From the NCBI GenBank assembly GCA_023250795.1, contig JAHFAB010000158.1, positions 1 through 5,335 of the forward strand: a DNA stretch of 5,335 nt. The letters are read 5' to 3'. This document shows, in pieces, positions 1-5,335 of this stretch. A program made the translations under genes and the position numbers. Source of the DNA: Bacteriovoracaceae bacterium. GTDB lineage: Bacteria > Bdellovibrionota > UBA1018. Each line of letters starts with the position of its first letter. Position 1 is the first letter of the stretch. The notes beneath the pieces were generated by a model. It did not search any database. It worked only from the letters and a program-made list of their open reading frames with translations, and was not told where the DNA came from.

Positions 1-2
1 TT

Positions 3-2126
3 AACTTATATTCAGGACTTTTAGAATATGTGAATAGCAGTTTGGGATATTCAGATTTTAGAGACTCAATTGATTTTTTGAGAAATGAAAAGTTTGCAAG
101 AGGTGGAAACTATTTTCAGTTAGCTTTAGAACGACTGAGTTTCAAATCCTTTTCTAGAGACGAAACCAATGCTGTTTTGGACCTCGTTGGGGGGTGGGTT
201 GATAGCGGCGGGTTTAAAAAGTTTTTTAAAGAACTTTTTAATCTAAGTACTCCCTCATTTATTGAAACTATAAGTTCCGTCTCTGGCAGTTTAGAAAAAA
301 GTGTACATGTTGAATTGCAGTTTGTTTCTGAACTTCTCAGACAGGAGAGCTTTCCTGGTGTTCTAAAGTACATTGAATCTTTGAGCCGTTTGAAAAAAGA
401 TCCTCAATTAGAAATCTCTGAAAAGGCTCGAGATCTGAAGCCACTCATGGATCAGGTTGGGATTCTGGAATGTGTTTCCTCTTTCAGTGATAAAAATCTG
501 CGTGCTCTCCAAATCATCGACGATTATGAAAATGAAGTGACCACTTGGGATTTAGTTTCAGGGCGTGCGCGAAAGCACTGGGATCTTGAGGGGTTTCAAC
601 CAGAACTCACACCTCTTTTAGATAAGTTGTCAGATTCTTCGCAAAATGCGCCGAATAAAACAGTTTTAGATGCGAGTGTGAGATTTTTTCGTCGTTATAC
701 CCCGGAGTATTTAGAAAAATGGCTTCGTGATCGAGCAGAAGATGAACGGCAAATTCCTTATTTCTACCCAGGCAAGAATCGTCCACAAGTTCGGTTAGTC
801 AATAGTCTGGATCGGTTGGAATTGGTTTTGATGAATGCCGACCATAAATATCCTGTGTTTGGAAATAAGGGGTTGGAATATCTGGCTGTTCTGGGAAATG
901 CTTGGGGAGACGAAGTACCTAAAAATTGGCCTATAGAGATTCGTAAACTCTATCCCAATCCAAAAATCAAACGTCCTTTGACTTTGAGAGAAGCCTATCA
1001 ATTGATATTGAATGAACAAAAACAGTTTGAGGATTGGGTAGGTCTACCCGAAATACCGCCTTGTGGGCAGAAGCCTGGTTTTCCTTTCAAAGAAGTATTA
1101 ACTTTAGGGATAGAGAAAATTTTTATTTCTTTTGAGGATCAAGTAAGGCTTTATAATATTCGCCAAGTTTTATCTGTTGTCGAAGAAAATCTACCCGGAA
1201 GTGGGACTCGTTATGACGGGGGACTCAAAGTCCTCAGAGATTTATTTTTTGAGATCAACACGAGCACGCCAGAAATGTATCGAAATTCAAGTTCTGAATG
1301 GAAAAATAATTTCAGTGTGATTACTCAGTTGGCTGGACTTGGCTTGGTGCATCAAATTGGAGGGGGTGTTCGTGGAGCGGGGCCACATTTAACTGATTTT
1401 TTACGGGCCGTTCGAGAGGTTGTAGATCTACCCGAGTTTTATCCTTTGTTAGACCGAGTATTTGTAAAAGATCAGGATCATGTTCTGGTGAACCGGGTTA
1501 CAGAAGAGTGGTTTAAGGCAAGTAGTTCACAAGACAGAGACCAACAAAATAGAGAGATCAGTCAGTTTCTTTATCATTTGATTTTACAGCTGGGGCGTTA
1601 TCGGCTTTTGGAGCCAAGTTTAAGTTTTTTAGATCAGGTTTTGAACGAAGATCAAACATTTCTTCTATCGCATTTGGGACTGTTCAGAGAATGGTTCAGT
1701 TCTCCCCCCCTCACTTCCTGGATGAGAGCTTTGGCATATTCGAGAGATACGCAAACAAAAACTGAGTTTGGAAAGATTTTGAAACTTGCGTTTGGGCAAG
1801 ACCCAAAAGATTCAGCATTTTTACATGGATATGAGATATTGAAACTACTCAACTCAGGACAAATTCAAATTGAATTTCAACCCCCCCCTTGGCTTTTGGA
1901 TTTTATACGCTTGCTCGAAGTAGAGCACGATCCTGAGCAAGTTAGAGTGGGACCCTTTCTGAGAAAATTTATCGCAGCGCATATAGATGATCTAGAAGAA
2001 GTTTTAAAGCTGACCCAGAGAAATCCCGAGGGTGTTAATCGGGTTTTGAGGACGTTCAGTTCACATTTAGAAAAGGGTGACTTAGATGATTTTATATTGT
2101 TCATGAGAAAAACGCTTGCCCGTTGA
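3..2126 (+). CDS. Large helical protein of unknown function, 5'-truncated by the window edge
   Basis: I do not recognise this protein. The frame is open from base 3, with nine sense codons before the GTG at 30, so the GTG is probably an internal valine codon and the real start lies upstream. About 707 residues are visible. Numbering from that GTG, residues 1-235 and 460-698 look like successive amphipathic helices rich in Leu, Phe, Glu and Lys. The middle (about 240-350) is richer in Pro, Trp and Tyr, and a glycine-rich loop sits near 444-451. I see no transmembrane segment, Walker motif, metal-binding cluster or tandem repeat, and only two cysteines (148 and 345). A signal peptide or lipobox cannot be judged because the N terminus is missing. 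Codon use looks like that of the downstream genes, so nothing points to recent transfer. It ends next to moxR, so the two are probably co-transcribed. A scaffold or substrate role for the MoxR module is inference only. The CDS call is strong; the function is unknown. Confidence 0.85.
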   Translation, partial: NLYSGLLEYVNSSLGYSDFRDSIDFLRNEKFARGGNYFQLALERLSFKSFSRDETNAVLDLVGGWVDSGGFKKFFKELFNLSTPSFIETISSVSGSLEKSVHVELQFVSELLRQESFPGVLKYIESLSRLKKDPQLEISEKARDLKPLMDQVGILECVSSFSDKNLRALQIIDDYENEVTTWDLVSGRARKHWDLEGFQPELTPLLDKLSDSSQNAPNKTVLDASVRFFRRYTPEYLEKWLRDRAEDERQIPYFYPGKNRPQVRLVNSLDRLELVLMNADHKYPVFGNKGLEYLAVLGNAWGDEVPKNWPIEIRKLYPNPKIKRPLTLREAYQLILNEQKQFEDWVGLPEIPPCGQKPGFPFKEVLTLGIEKIFISFEDQVRLYNIRQVLSVVEENLPGSGTRYDGGLKVLRDLFFEINTSTPEMYRNSSSEWKNNFSVITQLAGLGLVHQIGGGVRGAGPHLTDFLRAVREVVDLPEFYPLLDRVFVKDQDHVLVNRVTEEWFKASSSQDRDQQNREISQFLYHLILQLGRYRLLEPSLSFLDQVLNEDQTFLLSHLGLFREWFSSPPLTSWMRALAYSRDTQTKTEFGKILKLAFGQDPKDSAFLHGYEILKLLNSGQIQIEFQPPPWLLDFIRLLEVEHDPEQVRVGPFLRKFIAAHIDDLEEVLKLTQRNPEGVNRVLRTFSSHLEKGDLDDFILFMRKTLAR
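1704..1710 (+). repeat. C7 homopolymer run inside the large unknown gene
   Basis: Seven consecutive C bases encode part of a Ser-Pro-Pro segment at about residues 558-560, counted from the GTG at 30. A run of this length can slip during replication, and a one-base change would truncate the protein. The frame is intact in this copy. Confidence 0.9.
1881..1888 (+). repeat. C8 homopolymer run inside the large unknown gene
   Basis: Eight consecutive C bases encode three prolines at about residues 618-620, followed by Trp. This is the longest C run in the window and lies about 170 bases after a C7 run in the same gene. It is a possible slippage site; the frame is intact here. Confidence 0.9.
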
Positions 2127-2159
2127 CTCTCACCTTTCTTCGTCAGAAGATGAGAGTTA
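2124..2159 (+). promoter_or_regulatory. Inverted repeat spanning the upstream stop codon and the moxR start region
   Basis: CTCTCA at 2127-2132 pairs perfectly with TGAGAG at 2151-2156. The stem can extend outward through A2126-T2157, a G2125-T2158 wobble and T2124-A2159. Inside it, TTCT at 2136-2139 can pair with AGAA at 2145-2148 around a five-base loop. The left arm contains the TGA stop of the large upstream gene. The right arm covers the weak GAGAG ribosome-binding-like sequence and touches the ATGs at 2150 and 2159. No T tract follows, so it is not an ordinary intrinsic terminator. A plausible reading is a translational coupling hairpin opened by ribosomes finishing the upstream gene. 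The pairing is seen directly; the role is inferred. Confidence 0.5.
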
Positions 2160-3160
2160 TGTCGAACACTACTTCTATGGACGTTCAGTCACTGACTGAA
2201 GAAATCAAAAAGAACAGTTTGTTTATCGAAGATATTTTGAACGAAACCTCCAAAGTCATCGTTGGGCAAAAACCTCTACTCGAACGACTTTTACTCGCGT
2301 TGCTTTGTGACGGGCATGTTTTACTGGAGGGTTTGCCTGGGCTTGCAAAAACGCTGACGATCAAAACGCTAGCAGACGTGATTCATGCTGATTTTCAAAG
2401 ATTACAATTCACCCCAGATCTTCTGCCAGCGGATTTGGTGGGCACGATGATATTTAACCAAAAGACAGGGGAATTTACTCCTAAAAAAGGCCCTATCTTT
2501 ACAAATTTAGTGCTTGCTGATGAAATCAATCGCGCCCCAGCTAAGGTTCAGAGCGCATTACTCGAAGCGATGGGAGAGCGGCAGGTGACCATCGGTGATA
2601 CGACCTATCCTTTGCAAGATCCGTTTATCGTTTTGGCGACTCAAAATCCAATTGAGCAAGAAGGAACTTATGCCTTGCCGGAAGCTCAGCTGGATCGTTT
2701 TTTGTTTAAGGTCAAAGTCAATTACCCCACTTTGCCGGAAGAAAAAAGTATTTTGAATAGAATGTCCTCCGTGTCTCCACCCAAAGCTGGAAAAGTTTGT
2801 CACCCAAAAACGATTTTAGATGCGAGAGAAATGTGCACTAAAATCTACATGGATGAAAAACTAAAAGATTATATTTTGGCGATTGTTTTCTCGACTCGTT
2901 TTCCTGATCGTATGGGTTTGCCCGAACTGAAACAAATGATCCAATTTGGAGCTTCACCTCGAGCTACGATTGCTCTTTCAAAAGCTAGTCGCGCTAATGC
3001 TTTCATCAGACACAGAGGATATGTGACTCCAGAAGATGTAAAATCCATTGCCTATGATGTTCTCAGACATCGGATCGTGATGTCGTTTGAAGCAGAGGCA
3101 GACGGAATGGATAGTGAACAGGTGATTCAGAAAGTTCTAGAACATGTCGAAGTTCCTTAA
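2159..3160 (+). CDS. moxR: MoxR-family AAA+ ATPase
   Basis: This is a cytoplasmic AAA+ ATPase of the MoxR family, thought to work as a chaperone-like motor with VWA-domain partners. Numbering from the ATG at 2159 (333 residues), it shows the VIVGQ motif at 33-37, Walker A GLPGLAKT at 58-65, Walker B ending in Asp-Glu at 121-122, sensor 1 ATQNP at 160-164, the LDRF arginine at 180, and sensor 2 GASPR ending in Arg268. A C-terminal helical lid domain follows, so all catalytic parts are present. The length is normal for the family. The start is uncertain. A TTG at 2123 would overlap the upstream stop as TTGA. ATGs also exist at 2150, 2159 and 2177. The 2159 start has a weak GAGAG close upstream, while 2177 (protein beginning MDVQSLTEE) resembles common family N termini but lacks a visible ribosome-binding site. 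The stop lies 15 bases before the DUF58 gene, as usual in these operons. Confidence 0.95.
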   Translation: MSNTTSMDVQSLTEEIKKNSLFIEDILNETSKVIVGQKPLLERLLLALLCDGHVLLEGLPGLAKTLTIKTLADVIHADFQRLQFTPDLLPADLVGTMIFNQKTGEFTPKKGPIFTNLVLADEINRAPAKVQSALLEAMGERQVTIGDTTYPLQDPFIVLATQNPIEQEGTYALPEAQLDRFLFKVKVNYPTLPEEKSILNRMSSVSPPKAGKVCHPKTILDAREMCTKIYMDEKLKDYILAIVFSTRFPDRMGLPELKQMIQFGASPRATIALSKASRANAFIRHRGYVTPEDVKSIAYDVLRHRIVMSFEAEADGMDSEQVIQKVLEHVEVP

Positions 3161-3162
3161 TT

Positions 3163-3170
3163 AGAGGAGG
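3163..3170 (+). promoter_or_regulatory. Strong ribosome-binding site of the DUF58 gene
   Basis: AGAGGAGG lies five bases before the ATG at 3176. It is the strongest Shine-Dalgarno sequence in the window and fixes that start. The DUF58 gene can therefore be translated independently of moxR. Confidence 0.85.
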
Positions 3171-3175
3171 AACGG

Positions 3176-4054
3176 ATGCTTTCAGACGAGTTGCTTAAAA
3201 AAGTAAAACTGCTTGAGATTGTGACACGAAGAAGAGTCGAGGATCTCATGTCTGGAGGATATAAAAGCCATTTCAAAGGACATGGTGTCCAATTTTCAGA
3301 ACATAGACTCTATGTCCCAGGCGACGATGTACGACACATTGATTGGAAAGTGACAGCTAGAACGCGTGATCCACTCATCAAAAAATTCGAAGAGGAACGA
3401 GAGCTTACTGTTTTACTTGTGATTGATGTGTCGGGTTCTCAGGGATTTGGTTCAGTGGAAAAAATGAAATCCGAAGTTGTTGCAGAAATTTCAGGGATGC
3501 TCGCTTATGCAGCTACACATACCGGAGATAAGATCGGTGTGATACTTTGCAGCGATCGAGTGGAAAAAATTATTCCACCCAAGAAGGGGCGCCAACATGT
3601 TTTAAGAATCCTACGTGATTTACTCACTTTTCAAGCAGTGAGTAAAGGAACTGATTTGTCATTGGCGTTTGAGACAGCTCACCGCATTTTAAAACATACT
3701 GGAGTGATTTTTATTTTGAGTGATTTTAGGTCAAAAGGATACGAGAAATCTCTAAAAAAACTCGCTAGCGAACACGATGTGGTTGCAATCAGAGTGGGTG
3801 ATCTGAGGGAGGAAAAAATTCCAGAGGTGGGTAAAGTTCTGATGCAGGATTTAGAAACTGGACGAGAACACTATGTGGATACCGGTTCATCTGTTTTTAA
3901 AAAATGGTTTCAGGAAGCCCAAACTCAGTTTGAAAAAGAAAGGGCTTCAGCGATCAAAGGAAAGAGAATTGATTATTTGAAAATACTTTCAGAGGAAAAT
4001 TATGGGGATTCGGTGGTTCGTTTTTTTCGAGCACGTGCTAGGCAAAGACATTAG
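3176..4054 (+). CDS. DUF58 domain protein with an intact VWA-like MIDAS site
   Basis: This 292-residue protein belongs to the DUF58 family, which almost always accompanies MoxR ATPases and is presumed to be their cytoplasmic partner. The family signature is clear. Residues 28-71 carry the GYKSHFKGHG block, then YVPGDDVRHIDWKVTART, then the Lys/Phe/Glu-rich run before the domain core. A VWA-like fold follows with the MIDAS residues Asp84, Ser86 and Ser88 (DVSGS), Thr159 in KGTD and Asp183 in LSDF, so metal binding looks intact. No transmembrane segment is visible; the two N-terminal membrane helices found in long DUF58 proteins are absent, which makes this the short, soluble form. The start is fixed by a strong ribosome-binding site. 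The last 53 bases overlap the next gene if that gene starts at 4002, and the C-terminal tail is very basic (RARARQRH). The biochemical role of DUF58 is not firmly known. Confidence 0.95.
   Translation: MLSDELLKKVKLLEIVTRRRVEDLMSGGYKSHFKGHGVQFSEHRLYVPGDDVRHIDWKVTARTRDPLIKKFEEERELTVLLVIDVSGSQGFGSVEKMKSEVVAEISGMLAYAATHTGDKIGVILCSDRVEKIIPPKKGRQHVLRILRDLLTFQAVSKGTDLSLAFETAHRILKHTGVIFILSDFRSKGYEKSLKKLASEHDVVAIRVGDLREEKIPEVGKVLMQDLETGREHYVDTGSSVFKKWFQEAQTQFEKERASAIKGKRIDYLKILSEENYGDSVVRFFRARARQRH
3991..3996 (+). promoter_or_regulatory. Ribosome-binding site supporting the ATG at 4002
   Basis: AGAGGA lies five bases before the ATG at 4002, inside the end of the DUF58 coding sequence. The spacing is ideal and favours this start over the TTG at 4056, whose nearest purine-rich AGG (4040-4042) is 13 bases away. 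It also encodes Glu-Glu of the DUF58 protein, so the match could be coincidental. Confidence 0.5.
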
Positions 4055-5033
4055 TTTGCATTCACTTCTTCGGTTTTTTTTGAGCGTGATTTTATTATCT
4101 CACTCCGCTTATTCGCAAACCCCTCAGGAACAAACTCCTGAACTTCCAGTCTATGAAACAGTTTTTTCTGAAAATTCTCAACAAAAGATCTTAGTAGGAG
4201 ATCAACTTAAACTAAAAGTGATGGGTCTTCCAAATGAACTCGCCCAGGCTGTGCTGAATGAACATCAAGAAACAGAATCATTAGAGGAATTGGGCTGGGA
4301 TGTTTCAGATGAAAAGGGAATTAAAAAGGGAAGTGATTTCGAATTTAGTTTAGTTCCTATAAAATCAGGCAAACTGACTCTACCCTCTTTGATTATTCTA
4401 AACGGAGAAGGGAAAAAAATTGGCCTGACAAAATCTCTCATTTTAGATATTTCATCAGCCATTGATCCTAAGTCAGCGGAGTGGGCTAAGCTCAAACCCC
4501 CTCTGCGACTTCCATTCCCATTGGTTTTTGTCATTTTGCTTGGTTTGGGTTTTCTAGTTCTTCTCGCTGGATTGATTTTTCTTTTGAGGTATTGGTTCAA
4601 ACAGAGAAAACTCCCCAAGACTATAGCTGTTACAAAGGTAATAGCGCCTATGCTTTCAGAGGATGAAGCGGCACTCAACTCCCTCGGGGAGCTTGAAAAT
4701 CAAAAACTCATGCAAAAGGGAAGGTTTAAAGTTCATTATTTTAAAACATCAGAGATTATGAAGAGGTATATTGGAACTCGTTATGGTTTTTACGCTCTTG
4801 AGTCGACCTCACAGGAAATTATCAGAAAATTTGACGAATATCGAATTTTGTCTGATGGGTCTTCAGAAAGCGACGATTTTAGAAAATACCTGATTTCATT
4901 AGATCGAGTGAAGTTTACGGATTATACTCCGGGTCATGAGGAAGGTAGTGAAATTTTGAAATATGCTAGATCATTTATAGAAAAAACCCGTAGGAAGAAA
5001 GAATTAGAAAAGGAGAAAGAAAATGCGCTTTAG
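4002..5033 (+). CDS. Single-pass membrane protein with DUF4381/BatD-like tail
   Basis: The position between DUF58 and the VWA gene, and the architecture, mark this as the DUF4381/BatD-type component of the MoxR module. In the 343-residue form, a hydrophobic signal sequence (about 21-38) ends in AYS before Gln39, a good signal peptidase I site. A beta-rich periplasmic domain follows (about 45-150; ILVGDQLKLKV near 63-73). A transmembrane helix at about 173-196 is followed by positive residues. The cytoplasmic helical tail has the family pattern FKVHYFKTSEIMKRYIGTRY and an ALESTSQEI block at about 242-273. The end is highly charged (Lys/Glu, 328-341). The start is uncertain. The ATG at 4002 has a good ribosome-binding site but overlaps DUF58 by 53 bases and puts acidic residues before the signal core. 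A TTG at 4056 would give a textbook 20-residue signal peptide with no overlap. The ectodomain is longer than in minimal DUF4381 proteins and shorter than in classical BatD. Confidence 0.85.
   Translation: MGIRWFVFFEHVLGKDISLHSLLRFFLSVILLSHSAYSQTPQEQTPELPVYETVFSENSQQKILVGDQLKLKVMGLPNELAQAVLNEHQETESLEELGWDVSDEKGIKKGSDFEFSLVPIKSGKLTLPSLIILNGEGKKIGLTKSLILDISSAIDPKSAEWAKLKPPLRLPFPLVFVILLGLGFLVLLAGLIFLLRYWFKQRKLPKTIAVTKVIAPMLSEDEAALNSLGELENQKLMQKGRFKVHYFKTSEIMKRYIGTRYGFYALESTSQEIIRKFDEYRILSDGSSESDDFRKYLISLDRVKFTDYTPGHEEGSEILKYARSFIEKTRRKKELEKEKENAL
5011..5015 (+). promoter_or_regulatory. Ribosome-binding site of the BatA-like gene
   Basis: AGGAG sits seven bases before the ATG at 5023, within the last codons of the preceding gene. 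It fixes the start and produces an 11-base overlap of the two genes, consistent with translational coupling. Confidence 0.75.
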
Positions 5034-5335
5034 TTCTTGGCCTTTTTTATTTTTAATACTTCTGATCCCACTTTTTTTCCGTTGGTGGTATAAGAGGAAT
5101 CAACCTCCCCGAATTTATTATTCGATCTCTATGGATCAGAAATTTACCAGGAAAAACCCTATCCGATTGAAACTCCTTTTGAGGTGTTTAGGACTTGTTT
5201 TTTTGGTTTTAGCTTTGGCCAAGCCCCAATCTAGCTTTCATCAAATGGAAAGAACTGTGAGTGGAATTGATATCATGCTTGTTTTAGATGTTTCAGCAAG
5301 TATGAATATCGAAGACCTATCCGAAAAATCAAGAT
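5023..5335 (+). CDS. batA: BatA-type membrane-anchored VWA domain protein, 3'-truncated by the window edge
   Basis: Only the first 104 codons are in the window. Reading from the ATG at 5023, a first hydrophobic segment spans about residues 6-23 (SWPFLFLILLIPLFF). A short basic and polar linker follows, including PPRIYYS at 28-34. A second membrane segment spans about 49-66 and ends in ALAKPQ, the family's usual ALARPQ position. The VWA domain begins after GIDIMLVLDVSASM (81-94), which contains the first MIDAS residues Asp89, Ser91 and Ser93. BatA proteins of this type normally run to about 320-350 residues, with the VWA domain outside the cytoplasm and a final membrane helix near the C terminus. 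Those parts, and MIDAS Thr and Asp, lie beyond the edge. The order after DUF58 and the DUF4381/BatD-like gene matches known MoxR operons, in which a second VWA gene and a TPR gene often follow. The overlap with the previous gene suggests coupled translation. Confidence 0.92.
   Translation, partial: MRFSSWPFLFLILLIPLFFRWWYKRNQPPRIYYSISMDQKFTRKNPIRLKLLLRCLGLVFLVLALAKPQSSFHQMERTVSGIDIMLVLDVSASMNIEDLSEKSR

Noticed and set aside
30..32. GTG as the start codon of the first gene
   Set aside because: The same frame is open to the left edge with nine further sense codons, and there is no good ribosome-binding site before the GTG. It is more likely an internal valine codon in a gene cut by the window.
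116..373. Antisense open frames within the first gene (also near 795-1019, 1652-1852 and 1877-2104) and within moxR (2558-2803)
   Set aside because: All are short, lack recognisable domains and lie opposite long continuous coding frames on the + strand.
1036..1049. Short inverted repeat GGGTAG-GT-CTACCC, and CTACCCG recurring at 1044, 1191 and 1428
   Set aside because: The arms are six bases inside coding sequence and the recurring heptamer simply encodes Leu-Pro each time in the same frame. There is no regular spacing or flanking conservation to suggest a binding site.
2123..2151. TTGACT at 2123 as the -35 box of a moxR promoter
   Set aside because: At 16-18 bases downstream the best -10 candidate matches only about three of six consensus bases (GAAGAT). 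The TTGACT also spans the upstream stop codon, so a chance match is likely.
2127..2156. Rho-independent terminator between the first gene and moxR
   Set aside because: The stem is followed by TTATGTCG rather than a T tract and is not GC-rich, so it lacks the features of an intrinsic terminator.
4265..4678. Antisense open frame of 137 codons
   Set aside because: It lies wholly opposite the DUF4381/BatD-like gene, has no family-like motifs and reads as a low-complexity shadow of a well-supported coding frame.

Overview
The window reads left to right as one co-directional block of five genes, all on the + strand. The genes overlap or are separated by at most a few tens of bases, which suggests a single operon. 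The base composition is moderately AT-rich (roughly 40% GC judged by eye). The gene content and style fit a Gram-negative, diderm bacterium. The layout would suit a Bdellovibrio-like or Leptospira-like lineage, but nothing here fixes the taxon.

Positions 3-2126 hold the 3' part of a large gene. Its reading frame is open to the left edge, so the true start lies outside the window. The product is a long, mostly helical, apparently soluble protein that I do not recognise. Its stop codon lies within an inverted repeat that also covers the candidate start region of the next gene.

From about 2159 to the right edge runs a MoxR/Bat-type module in the order MoxR AAA+ ATPase, DUF58 protein with a VWA-like metal site, single-pass membrane protein with a DUF4381/BatD-like cytoplasmic tail, and a BatA-type membrane-anchored VWA protein cut off by the right edge. 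This order is well known from many bacteria. The MoxR ATPase is thought to act as a chaperone-like motor. The DUF58 and VWA proteins are thought to use metal-ion-dependent adhesion (MIDAS) sites to engage partner proteins, at the inner membrane and in the periplasm. In different species such operons have been linked to stress tolerance, envelope integrity or the maturation of protein complexes. The substrate here cannot be read from sequence.

There is no RNA gene, mobile element, CRISPR array, rho-independent terminator or convincing promoter in the window, and no gene-free stretch longer than a few tens of bases. The points worth a second look are the unrecognised large protein joined to the module, the hairpin at its junction with moxR, the 53-base overlap between the DUF58 and DUF4381/BatD-like genes, the unusual intermediate architecture of the latter protein, and the C7/C8 and T7/T8 runs inside coding sequence.
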